This document shows positions 5,730-13,270 of a stretch of DNA of 20,363 nucleotides, piece after piece. A program made the position numbers and the translations under genes. Under the pieces are notes generated by a model. That model had not been told where the DNA came from and ran no database searches. It was given only the letters and a program-made list of their open reading frames with translations. Location of the stretch: the NCBI RefSeq assembly GCF_042651785.1, contig NZ_JBHSEC010000015.1, positions 1 to 20,363 on the forward strand, written 5' to 3'. How positions within the stretch are numbered: the first letter of the stretch is position 1; the number at the start of each line of letters is the position of its first letter. Source of the stretch: Chungangia koreensis. Its GTDB lineage: Bacteria; Bacillota; Bacilli; Bacillales_A; Planococcaceae.

Positions 5730-6617
5730 ATGGTACAAGTTGCTTTGCAAAATCCTGCACAAGAAAAGAAGAAAGAAAAGATGTTCGTCACCACGATGAA
5801 GCGATTATTGAAGAATAAATTATCAGTTGCAGGGCTTCTTATTATCCTGCTCATCATCGGGATGGCATTCTGCGCACCGTGGATTGTTCAGCACCAGCCA
5901 AACACACAGGACTTGAGGAATAGTGAACTGCCACTGTTCTCAGAAGGGCATTGGCTTGGTACTGATAACTATGGAAGAGATGTATGGTCAAGGATCGTTT
6001 ACGGTTCAAGAGTTTCACTCATAGTTGGTTTTACTGCTGTTGTCTTCGGTTTGATTGGCGGAATAACACTCGGCATGTTAGCTGGGTTTTATAAGAAGCT
6101 GGATAGTCCGATTATGCGTTTCGTTGATTTACTGTTTTCATTCCCAGGAATTTTACTGGCGATGCTGATCATTGCTGTATTAGGGACGAGCCTTGTAAAT
6201 GTGGCGATTGCCATCAGTATTTGGTCAGTACCGTCATGTGCCCGAATTGTCCGTGGTTCGGTCCTTTCGATTAAACAGAAGGAATATATCATGGCGATGA
6301 AGTCGCTTGGCGCCTCGGATTTGCGGATTATGGCAAAGCATATTTTGCCGAATGCCATGGCTCCTATCATCGTCTTTGCTACGATGCAGATGGGTTCAGC
6401 TATTCTATCAACTGCAGCACTAAGTTACTTAGGATTAGGAGCACAGCCTCCAACTCCTGAATGGGGAGCGATGATTTCCCAAGGACAGGATTATATGTGG
6501 ACATCTCCACATTTAACAATTGTACCCGGAATTGTCATCATGCTTGTTGTGTTTGCATTCAACGTAGTCGGTGACGGCTTGCGTGATGCATTAGATCCAA
6601 ATATGGATATCCATTAA
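5730..6617 (+). CDS. Peptide ABC transporter permease (DppC/OppC/GsiD type)
   Basis: This 295-aa second permease subunit has a cytoplasmic N-terminus rich in lysine (AQEKKKEKMFVTTMKRLLKN) and a first transmembrane helix at about 31-50. The OppC-type signature LGTDNYGRDVWSRIVYGSR follows. Its ATPase-coupling loop, MAMKSLGASDLRIMAKHILP, begins at about residue 188, and family text SYLGLGAQPPTPEWGAMI lies near 237-254. I chose ATG 5730 because AAAGGAGG lies eight bases upstream. A TTG at 5712 in the same frame would overlap that ribosome site. It begins 19 bases after the first permease stop, so the two are co-translated in one operon and should form the heterodimeric channel. Confidence 0.93.
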   Translation: MVQVALQNPAQEKKKEKMFVTTMKRLLKNKLSVAGLLIILLIIGMAFCAPWIVQHQPNTQDLRNSELPLFSEGHWLGTDNYGRDVWSRIVYGSRVSLIVGFTAVVFGLIGGITLGMLAGFYKKLDSPIMRFVDLLFSFPGILLAMLIIAVLGTSLVNVAIAISIWSVPSCARIVRGSVLSIKQKEYIMAMKSLGASDLRIMAKHILPNAMAPIIVFATMQMGSAILSTAALSYLGLGAQPPTPEWGAMISQGQDYMWTSPHLTIVPGIVIMLVVFAFNVVGDGLRDALDPNMDIH

Positions 6618-6638
6618 AAATTTGAGGGGGAACGAAAA

Positions 6639-8177
6639 ATGAAAAAGAATTTCTTATTAGTCCTATTGCTTGCAATTTCCGCAGTACTTGCCGCGTGTGG
6701 AGGAGAATCAGCATCTGCACCTAAAGATGCGGAAGCTGCAGAGGGAAATGAAACCTTTACATATGCTACTACTACGGATGCTGTTGGGTTGTCACCGATC
6801 ATGACAAATGATTCACCATCTTCTAACGTCATCGAGCAAGTGTATGAAAAATTGTTCAACCGCAATTATGAAACTGGTGAAATCGAACCTGAATTGGCAG
6901 AGTCTTATGAGAACCCGGATGATTTGACTTGGGTCATCAAGTTAAAAGAAGGCGTGAAGTTCCATGATGGAACGGATTTCAATGCGGAAGCTGTAAAGTA
7001 TACATTCGATAAATTACGCGACCCTGCAACTGCTGCACCACGTGCTTCGTTGCTTGAGCCAGTAGACACGATCACCGTATTAGATGATTACACAGTAGAA
7101 ATCAAAACGAAATATCCGTACGGTTCATTCTTGGCTGCTTTATCCCATGCAAATGCTTCAATCGTCAGCCCGACTGCCGATCAAAAACAAGATTTAATGA
7201 AAGAACCTGTAGGTACTGGCGCATTCAAATTTGTGAGCTGGACTCCTGGTGATCAAGTCGTATTGGAAGCAAATGAAGAGTACCGCGATGGTGCACCTGC
7301 AATTAAGAAAGTCGTTTATAGAGTAGTTCCTGAAGTTTCAACTGCAATTTCCATGCTTCAAACGGGTGAAGTGAATTTCATCGATGGCTTGCCAACAGAG
7401 CAAATCAAGCGTCTTGAGTCTATGGAAAATATTAATATCGAAAAGAAACAAGGTACATCCCAATATTACTTAACATTCAACCACGCGAAGGAAATGAATA
7501 AAGATCCTGAATTCAGAAAAGCTGTTGCATCTGCGATTGACCGTGATGCATACGTAGAAAAATTGAATGGTCTTGGTGTACGAAGCGACAGTGTCATCGG
7601 ACCTGAAGTATTCGGCTATGACGAATCAAAAGACAATGCAGGAACACCTTATGATCTTGAAGCTGCAAAAGAACTTGTAGAAAAGAATGGGTATGGTGAG
7701 AAGCCGATTAAATTATTGACGGCTGACCGTGAAAACTTCATGTTGATGGCTGAAATTGTTCAATCCCAATTGACTGAAGCTGGATTCAACGTTCAAATCG
7801 AAACAATGGAATGGGCTGCATTCTTGGATACAGCAAGAGCTGGTGACTATGACCTTACGTTCTTGAGCTGGTCTAACGTAACAGCTGATGGTTCTGAATT
7901 GCTTTATCCGAATTTCCACAGTGACAATGCGGGTTCATCTAACCGTGCGTTCTACAACAATCCAGAATTCGATAAGTTGGTTGAAGCTTCCCGTTCAACA
8001 GTCGATCAGGAAGAGCGTTTGAACTATTTGGATCAAGCGAATGCTTTAATGCTTGAAGACAATGCAGTTGTCATTATGAACCACGGAGTTGTGACTGCTG
8101 CTTTGGATAAAAATTACGAAGGACTTGAATTGAGTGCTACAGGTCAATGGTCATTGCAAAACATCGTAAGAAAGTAG
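6639..8177 (+). CDS. Peptide-binding lipoprotein of the ABC importer (SBP family 5)
   Basis: This 512-aa exported solute-binding protein has a lipoprotein signal MKKNFLLVLLLAISAVLAAC with lipobox LAAC, so Cys20 would be lipidated and anchor it outside the membrane. The mature part has the family 5 features: ATTTDAVGLSPIMTNDSPSS near residue 42, YEKLFNRNYETGEIEPELAESYE, and the motif WVIKLKEGVKFHDGTDFNAE near 97-116. Family members bind dipeptides, oligopeptides, nickel or glutathione (DppA, OppA, NikA, GsiB). It delivers substrate to the two permeases just upstream; the gap is 21 bases, with GAGGGGGAACG before ATG 6639. The ligand cannot be read from sequence. The length agrees with DppA/GsiB (about 510-540). 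Confidence 0.93.
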   Translation: MKKNFLLVLLLAISAVLAACGGESASAPKDAEAAEGNETFTYATTTDAVGLSPIMTNDSPSSNVIEQVYEKLFNRNYETGEIEPELAESYENPDDLTWVIKLKEGVKFHDGTDFNAEAVKYTFDKLRDPATAAPRASLLEPVDTITVLDDYTVEIKTKYPYGSFLAALSHANASIVSPTADQKQDLMKEPVGTGAFKFVSWTPGDQVVLEANEEYRDGAPAIKKVVYRVVPEVSTAISMLQTGEVNFIDGLPTEQIKRLESMENINIEKKQGTSQYYLTFNHAKEMNKDPEFRKAVASAIDRDAYVEKLNGLGVRSDSVIGPEVFGYDESKDNAGTPYDLEAAKELVEKNGYGEKPIKLLTADRENFMLMAEIVQSQLTEAGFNVQIETMEWAAFLDTARAGDYDLTFLSWSNVTADGSELLYPNFHSDNAGSSNRAFYNNPEFDKLVEASRSTVDQEERLNYLDQANALMLEDNAVVIMNHGVVTAALDKNYEGLELSATGQWSLQNIVRK

Positions 8178-8187
8178 GGATTTCCCC

Positions 8188-9204
8188 ATGACGGAGACAT
8201 TATTGGAAGTGAACCATTTAGTAACTGAATTCCGCACAGCAAATGGCAGCGTCCAAGCTGTGCGGGATGTCTCCTTTAAAGTGGACCAAGGGGAGACGCT
8301 TTGTATTGTCGGTGAATCAGGCTGCGGAAAAAGTATCACCTCTTTGTCTGTCATCGGATTATTGCCAAGTAACGGATCAGTGACTTCTGGTGAAATTAAA
8401 TATGAAGGAAAACAGATTCACAATCTTTCATTTGAAGAAATGCGGAAGATGAGAGGTTCGAAGATTTCAATGATCTTCCAGGAGCCAATGACTGCATTGA
8501 ATCCTGTTTTGACGATTGGGTATCAGCTTCGAGAGCCTTTGATGCTGCATCAAGGTATCGGAAAGGCGGAAGCAAATCGTAAAGGGATTGAACTGCTGCA
8601 ACAAGTAGGGATTCCTTATCCCGAACGCCGGATGAAACAGTACCCGCATGAATTGAGTGGCGGGATGCGCCAGCGTGTCATGATTGCAATTGCGCTCGCT
8701 TGCCGTCCGGGATTACTGATTGCTGATGAACCGACTACTGCTCTTGACGTAACGATTCAGGCGCAGATTTTGGATTTAATCAATGACTTGAAGGAACAGC
8801 TCAATATGGGAGTCGTGTTGATTACCCACGATATGGGCGTTGTGGCAGAAGTGGCCGATCGAGTGATGGTCATGTACGCGGGTAAGAAGGTTGAAGAGGG
8901 AACGGTGGAAGAGATTTTCAATGCACCGAAACACCCTTATACGATCGGTCTGTTGAATTCAGTACCGAATGTAGATAATCCGGAATTTGAGTTGGAGCCG
9001 ATTCCTGGATCATTACCTACTTTGACTGAAAAGATTGAAGGCTGTCGTTTCCATCCGAGATGCAAGTTTGCAACAGATCGTTGCCGGATGGATGCACCGC
9101 CAGAATTTAAGGTGGAAGGCGACCATACGGTTAGTTGCTGGTTAATGGATGAAGAAAAAATGGAAGAAAAGGAGGAGGAACTCGATGGTCACCTTGTCGG
9201 ATAA
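8188..9204 (+). CDS. Peptide ABC transporter ATPase (DppD/OppD type)
   Basis: This 338-aa cytoplasmic ATPase has Walker A GESGCGKS at 42-49, signature LSGGMRQRV at 156-164 and Walker B LLIADEPTTALD at 176-187 with catalytic Glu181. The switch His lies in VLITHDMGVVAEVADRV. The C-terminal oligopeptide/dipeptide extension has four cysteines (GCRFHPRCKFATDRC and VSCWL), probably the iron-sulphur or zinc-type site known in this subfamily. It powers the importer together with the next gene. The start ATG 8188 has only a modest ribosome site (TAGGGA) and follows the binding-protein stop by 10 bases. The tail KMEEKEEEL is acidic and its codons include the ribosome site of the next gene, which overlaps by 20 bases. 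Confidence 0.94.
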   Translation: MTETLLEVNHLVTEFRTANGSVQAVRDVSFKVDQGETLCIVGESGCGKSITSLSVIGLLPSNGSVTSGEIKYEGKQIHNLSFEEMRKMRGSKISMIFQEPMTALNPVLTIGYQLREPLMLHQGIGKAEANRKGIELLQQVGIPYPERRMKQYPHELSGGMRQRVMIAIALACRPGLLIADEPTTALDVTIQAQILDLINDLKEQLNMGVVLITHDMGVVAEVADRVMVMYAGKKVEEGTVEEIFNAPKHPYTIGLLNSVPNVDNPEFELEPIPGSLPTLTEKIEGCRFHPRCKFATDRCRMDAPPEFKVEGDHTVSCWLMDEEKMEEKEEELDGHLVG

Positions 9205-10192
9205 AACGGAACAGAAGAGAGTCCTCCTCAAATTGGACCATGTGAAGAAATACTTTCCTATTAAAGGTGGAGTTCTTCAGCGGGTCGTAGGGAATGTCAA
9301 GGCGGTAGAGGATGTATCCCTTGAGTTGTATGAAGGTGAGAGCCTTGGGGTTGTTGGTGAATCTGGCTGCGGGAAATCGACACTCGGACGGACCATTTTA
9401 GGCTTGGAAGATGCGACTGATGGCAAGATAAAATTTCGCAAAGAAGAAATTCAGGATTTGAAACGGAAAGAAAAGCTGAAGTTCGTGAAGGAAATGCAGA
9501 TGATCTTCCAAGATCCATTTGCCTCATTGAATCCAAGGCAGCGAATCGGAGATGCGTTGGAGGAAGTGTTCATCCTTCATACGGACATGAAAGCGAAGGA
9601 GCGGCGCAAAGCTGTTCTCGATTTATTGGTGGAAGTCGGTTTGAAGGAAGAACATTACGACAAATATCCGCATGAGTTCAGTGGGGGTCAACGTCAAAGG
9701 ATCGGTATTGCCCGGGCAATTGCTTTGAATCCGTCATTCATCATTTGTGATGAAGCAGTTTCTGCGTTGGACGTTTCTGTGCAGGCGCAAGTTTTGAAGC
9801 TGTTGAAGACGTTGCAAGACAAATACCAATTGTCGTATCTGTTCATTTCTCATGACCTTGGGGTTGTCCGTTATTTCTGCGACCGTGTGTTGGTCATGTA
9901 CTTAGGAAGTACAGTTGAACTTGGTACGGTAGAGGATTTGTTCGAGAAACCTCTACATCCGTATACACAGGCTTTGCTGTCATCGATCCCTCGTCCTGCG
10001 GTGAATGCGAACCGGAGCAGAGTTCGTTTGCAGGGGGATATCCCGAATCCGGCGAACCCGCCGAGCGGCTGTCCGTTCCATACTCGCTGCCCGATTGCTC
10101 AAGAAGTATGCAAGCAGGATAAGCCGGAATGGTCAGAGTATGAGCCTGATCATTTTGCGGCATGTCATTTTGCAGGAACTTCGATTATTTAA
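9185..10192 (+). CDS. Peptide ABC transporter ATPase (DppF/OppF type)
   Basis: This 335-aa partner ATPase has the family N-terminus KLDHVKKYFPIKGGVLQRVV, Walker A GESGCGKS at 58-65, signature FSGGQRQRI at 165-173 and Walker B FIICDEAVSALD near 185-196. The switch His lies in LFISHDLGVVRYFCDRVLVM. The C-terminal peptide-transporter extension has conserved cysteines (GCPFHTRCPIAQEVC, ACHF). I chose ATG 9185 because GGAGGAGGAA lies just upstream. An in-frame ATG at 9149 would add twelve lysine/arginine-rich residues encoded over the end of the previous gene and lacks a ribosome site. The overlap with the previous gene suggests translational coupling and a 1:1 ATPase pair. Confidence 0.93.
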   Translation: MVTLSDKTEQKRVLLKLDHVKKYFPIKGGVLQRVVGNVKAVEDVSLELYEGESLGVVGESGCGKSTLGRTILGLEDATDGKIKFRKEEIQDLKRKEKLKFVKEMQMIFQDPFASLNPRQRIGDALEEVFILHTDMKAKERRKAVLDLLVEVGLKEEHYDKYPHEFSGGQRQRIGIARAIALNPSFIICDEAVSALDVSVQAQVLKLLKTLQDKYQLSYLFISHDLGVVRYFCDRVLVMYLGSTVELGTVEDLFEKPLHPYTQALLSSIPRPAVNANRSRVRLQGDIPNPANPPSGCPFHTRCPIAQEVCKQDKPEWSEYEPDHFAACHFAGTSII

Positions 10193-10229
10193 AGAGAATA
10201 AATAGAATTATGACAAATAAAAGACTTGT

Positions 10230-10254
10230 AGGGACTGGCGAATCGGCAGTCCCT
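10230..10254 (+). other. Intercistronic hairpin before the gamma-glutamyltransferase gene
   Basis: AGGGACTG (10230-10237) pairs perfectly with CAGTCCCT (10247-10254) around a nine-base loop. No T run follows, so it is not a normal terminator. It sits in the 97-base gap between the last ATPase and the next gene and may mark an RNA processing or stability point. It could also lower expression of the downstream genes. Confidence 0.5.
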
Positions 10255-10289
10255 TCAGATTCTCTACAATGTTGGAATGGGGGAACATC

Positions 10290-11894
10290 ATGGATTACTT
10301 ATATCATCCATTTGCCGGGAAGCGGCATACGGTTTTTGCTCGGAAAGGAATGGTTGCGACATCACAGCCCCTTGCTGCTCAAGCCGGTTTGGACATTATG
10401 AAAAAAGGCGGAAACGCCATTGACGCGGCGATTGCTACAGCAGCTGCGTTGACGGTTGTGGAACCGACTTCGAATGGGATCGGTGGAGATGCATTTGCAC
10501 TCGTATGGACGAAAGGTGCTTTACATGGGTTAAATGCTTCCGGTCCTGCTCCGCAGTCGATCTCTGCTGAAAAGGTTCGGGAGCGTGGATATGACAAGAT
10601 GCCGGTCCACGGTGTTATTCCGGTGACAGTACCGGGCGTGCCAGCTGCTTGGGCGGAGTTATCCGAGAAATTCGGAAAGCTTCCATTGAAAGATGTGTTG
10701 GAACCTGCGATTCAATACGCGGAGGAAGGGTATCCTTTAACGCCGATTTTAGGAAAGTACTGGAAATTAGCTTATAAGAAGTTCAAAACTTCATTTACAA
10801 ATGAAGAATTCCAGTCATGGTTTGAAACGTTTGCTCCTGATGGGAAAGCACCGGTAGCAGGTGAAATGTGGTCGTCTCCGGGTCATGCGAAGACGCTTCA
10901 CGCAATCGGCGAGACGAATGCACGTGATTTCTATGAAGGTGAAATTGCGGACAAAATAGATGCATTCATGAAGAAGTATGATGGGTATTTGAGCAAGGAA
11001 GATTTGGCTGAATATCAACCACAATGGGTCCAGCCGGTTTCTGCGAATTATCGCGGGTATGATGTATGGGAAATTCCGCCGAACGGGCAAGGGATGATCG
11101 CCTTGATGGCGCTAAATATTTTTAAACAGTTAGACAGGCCAGCTTGGCAAAGTGTACATACGATCCACCAGCAAATTGAATCGATGAAATTGGCATTTAC
11201 GGACGGCCAGGCCTTCATAACCGAACCGGAGGAAATGCCAGTGTCTAAGGAGCATTTATTGTCAGATGAATATGCAGCGAAGCGTGCTGAAGTAGTCGCG
11301 GATGAAGCATGTGACCCTGCACCGTATGAGCTGCCAAAAGGCGGAACTGTCTATTTAGCAACGGCAGACGAAGAGGGGAATATGGTTTCCTATATCCAAA
11401 GCAATTATATGGGCTTCGGTTCAGGGATCGTCATTCCGGAAACTGGAGTAGCTCTCCAAAACCGCGGACATGATTTCTCATTAGATGAAGAACACCCGAA
11501 TGTGTTAAAGCCAGGAAAGCGGACGTATCATACGATCATTCCAGGATTCTTATCGAAGGATGGCGAAGCGGTTGGTCCGTTTGGAGTGATGGGTGGTTAT
11601 ATGCAGCCACAAGGACATTTCCAAGTGGTAGCGAATACTGTCGACTTCCTATTGAATCCTCAAGCGGCACTTGATATGCCGCGTTGGCAATGGATGAAAG
11701 GACGGACTGTCCATGTGGAGCCGGAATTCCCGAATTATTTAGTGCAAGGTTTGGTACGAAAAGGACATGAAATTGTCGTGGCTAATGACGGTGGTAGCTT
11801 CGGACGCGGACAGATCATTTGGCGGGATCCGGAAACAGGAGTACTTCGCGGCGGGACGGAATCCAGAACGGACGGTTCGGTAGCGGTATGGTAG
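10290..11894 (+). CDS. ywrD: Gamma-glutamyltransferase family protein (YwrD-like, cytoplasmic)
   Basis: This 534-aa Ntn-hydrolase precursor shows MVATSQPLAAQAGLDIMKKG near residue 21, family text GGNAIDAAIATAAALTVVEP and NGIGGDAFALVW, then GVPAAWAELSEKFGKLPL. The processing site is KGGTVYLATADEEGNMVS. Thr353 should become the N-terminal nucleophile of the small subunit after self-cleavage, followed by GFGSGIVIPETGVALQNRG. No signal peptide is present, so it should act in the cytoplasm, unlike secreted GGT. I chose ATG 10290, seven bases after GGGGGA; ATG 10269 lacks a ribosome site. Family members transfer or hydrolyse gamma-glutamyl groups, for example from glutathione. The position after a peptide importer suggests it degrades the imported peptide. 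The ywrD name rests on similarity in size, lack of export signal and neighbours (Lrp regulator, two CHR genes). Confidence 0.88.
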   Translation: MDYLYHPFAGKRHTVFARKGMVATSQPLAAQAGLDIMKKGGNAIDAAIATAAALTVVEPTSNGIGGDAFALVWTKGALHGLNASGPAPQSISAEKVRERGYDKMPVHGVIPVTVPGVPAAWAELSEKFGKLPLKDVLEPAIQYAEEGYPLTPILGKYWKLAYKKFKTSFTNEEFQSWFETFAPDGKAPVAGEMWSSPGHAKTLHAIGETNARDFYEGEIADKIDAFMKKYDGYLSKEDLAEYQPQWVQPVSANYRGYDVWEIPPNGQGMIALMALNIFKQLDRPAWQSVHTIHQQIESMKLAFTDGQAFITEPEEMPVSKEHLLSDEYAAKRAEVVADEACDPAPYELPKGGTVYLATADEEGNMVSYIQSNYMGFGSGIVIPETGVALQNRGHDFSLDEEHPNVLKPGKRTYHTIIPGFLSKDGEAVGPFGVMGGYMQPQGHFQVVANTVDFLLNPQAALDMPRWQWMKGRTVHVEPEFPNYLVQGLVRKGHEIVVANDGGSFGRGQIIWRDPETGVLRGGTESRTDGSVAVW

Positions 11895-12478
11895 AAAATC
11901 GGATGGTTGCTGGGCACCGGGAGCGAGCATCACTTCGTGACATCGCTGTGGCATTCTTCCGGTCCGGTATGCTCGGATTCGGGGGTGGACCGTCCGCCAT
12001 CCCGCTCGTCCATCAGGAAGTCGTCAAACGTTATGAATGGATGAACGAAGATGAGTTTGGTGACACACTCGCCTTAGCGAATACGATGCCAGGACCGATT
12101 GCCACGAAGATGGCAGGGTATATCGGGTATCGTATTGCCGGAATAATGGGCTGTTTGGTTGCTTTATTCGCAACAATTGTACCGACAGTGTTATTAATGA
12201 TCTTATTTTTGGGCGTTTTACAGAAGTATAAAGATATCCCGTGGGTTCAGCATATGTCCGCTTCTGTAGTTCCGGTTGTAGCGATCATGCTTGGTACGAT
12301 GACTTGGGATTTTATTAAGAAATCTAAAACGACGCTCGGCTGGAAGCACGCAGTTTTGTACTTAGTGTTATCACTCGTACTGATTGAAGGATTGGACATC
12401 CATCCGGCGATTGTTATTTTAGCAGCGTTTGTACTGGTATTCCTGCCTTTGCTAAAGAAGAGGAGGAAAACCGTATGA
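11888..12478 (+). CDS. Chromate transporter half-subunit (CHR family, YwrB-like)
   Basis: This 196-aa membrane protein carries the CHR motifs GMLGFGGGPSAIPLVHQEVV (about 27-46) and NTMPGPIATKMAGYIGYRI (about 67-85), then four or so hydrophobic segments and a basic tail LLKKRRKTV. It is one half of the full-length ChrA type, which works as a pair with the next gene. Characterised members export chromate, but the natural substrate of many is unknown. The likely start is ATG 11888, whose ATGGTAG overlaps the stop codon of the gamma-glutamyltransferase gene (translational coupling). ATG 11903 is an alternative. An upstream frame opening from 11819 would read through the previous gene and is not believable. 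No strong ribosome site is visible. Confidence 0.88.
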   Translation: MVENRMVAGHRERASLRDIAVAFFRSGMLGFGGGPSAIPLVHQEVVKRYEWMNEDEFGDTLALANTMPGPIATKMAGYIGYRIAGIMGCLVALFATIVPTVLLMILFLGVLQKYKDIPWVQHMSASVVPVVAIMLGTMTWDFIKKSKTTLGWKHAVLYLVLSLVLIEGLDIHPAIVILAAFVLVFLPLLKKRRKTV

Positions 12479-13002
12479 TCTACTTGAAAATTTTCATGGC
12501 GTTCTTTATTCCCGGGATATTGGGCTACGGCGGCGGACCGGCTTCGATCCCGTTAATGGAGCACGAAGTTGTCGAGAATTACGGCTGGATGGATACACAA
12601 GAATTCAGTGAAGTGGTCGCAATCGGGAATTCCTTGCCAGGACCAATTGCGACAAAAATGGCCGGGTACATCGGCTATGATGTAGGCGGTGTGCCAGGCG
12701 CGTTGATCGGGTTGTTTGCCGCTGTTGCACCATCGCTTATTCTGATGGTGATCTTGATGGCTGTGTTAATGAAATACATAGACCAGCCAGAAGTGAAGAA
12801 CTTAACGAAAGTCGTGCGGCCCATCATCGCGGTATTGCTCGGGGTGATGACGATTGAATTTGCTTTTGAATCGATTGAGGGCATCGGTACGTGGTATACG
12901 TTGTTCTTACTTGCTGCCAGCTATGTGTTGTTAGAGAAAATGAAGATCCATCCTGCATTTGTGATTGCGTTGGCATTGGTGTTTGGCGCGGTTACGGGGT
13001 GA
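12475..13002 (+). CDS. Chromate transporter half-subunit (CHR family, YwrA-like)
   Basis: This 175-aa membrane protein is the partner of the preceding gene, with the same motifs: GILGYGGGPASIPLMEHEVV (about 14-33) and NSLPGPIATKMAGYIGYDV (about 54-72). The start ATG 12475 overlaps the previous stop in ATGA, and GAGGAGGAAAACC supplies the ribosome site inside the end of the previous gene. The two halves are clearly homologous to each other, as in short-chain CHR pairs known to work together in B. subtilis (YwrB/YwrA). The last gene of the run ends shortly before a 22-bp repeat array and a terminator. Confidence 0.9.
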   Translation: MIYLKIFMAFFIPGILGYGGGPASIPLMEHEVVENYGWMDTQEFSEVVAIGNSLPGPIATKMAGYIGYDVGGVPGALIGLFAAVAPSLILMVILMAVLMKYIDQPEVKNLTKVVRPIIAVLLGVMTIEFAFESIEGIGTWYTLFLLAASYVLLEKMKIHPAFVIALALVFGAVTG

Positions 13003-13019
13003 GTTTTGAGTGTGGGCTT

Positions 13020-13106
13020 GCAAGGTAGTCGACAAATGAGGTTAGGTAGACGACAAGTATCTGCAAGGTGGTCGACACATGAGCGCAAGATAATCGACAT
13101 TTGAGA
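13020..13106. repeat. 22-bp tandem repeat array A (core TCGACA)
   Basis: Four units start at 13020, 13041, 13063 and 13085 (steps of 21, 22 and 22). Each begins like GCAAGRTAGTCGACA and continues with about seven variable bases. The CGACA core is at 13030, 13051, 13073 and 13095. Because 22 is not a multiple of three, it is not a coding repeat. It lies between the last CHR gene and its terminator, so it is transcribed as 3' untranslated RNA. Confidence 0.8.
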
Positions 13107-13128
13107 AGTTCCAATAGTACTGAAGTAG

Positions 13129-13154
13129 GCTTCCGGGAAACCGGAGGCTTTTTT
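13129..13154 (+). terminator. Rho-independent terminator of the importer-GGT-CHR run
   Basis: GCTTCCGG (13129-13136) pairs with CCGGAGGC (13141-13148), one wobble, GAAA loop, then six T residues. It is 127 bases beyond the last CHR gene and lies between repeat arrays A and B. Confidence 0.85.
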
Positions 13155-13160
13155 GTTTGT

Positions 13161-13225
13161 GGTGGATAGTCGGCACAGAATGTTGTGATACTCGACAGGA
13201 AACGGTTTGATAGTCGACATTTGTT
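13161..13225. repeat. 22-bp tandem repeat array B (core TCGACA)
   Basis: Three units start at 13161, 13183 and 13204 with cores TCGGCA, TCGACA and TCGACA (steps 22 and 21). They match array A and follow in the same orientation after the terminator, so the terminator interrupts the repeat field. Confidence 0.7.
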
Positions 13226-13235
13226 CCGGAAAAAA

Positions 13236-13270
13236 GGGTAAATAAAAGCTTCTGGCAATGCCAGAAGCTT
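13236..13270 (-). terminator. Terminator of the diguanylate cyclase gene
   Basis: AAGCTTCTGGC (13246-13256) and GCCAGAAGCTT (13260-13270) form an 11-pair perfect stem. On the minus strand it is followed by TTATTTACC. The stop codon of the cyclase gene overlaps the stem by two bases. Confidence 0.8.

Noticed and set aside
10162..10289. Small open frames between the last ATPase and GGT
   Set aside because: They overlap both genes in other frames and have no ribosome site; the hairpin there is the only structure I can support.
11819..11887. 23-residue N-terminal extension of the first CHR protein
   Set aside because: It would be encoded inside the GGT gene, is not hydrophobic or conserved in CHR proteins, and lacks a ribosome site.
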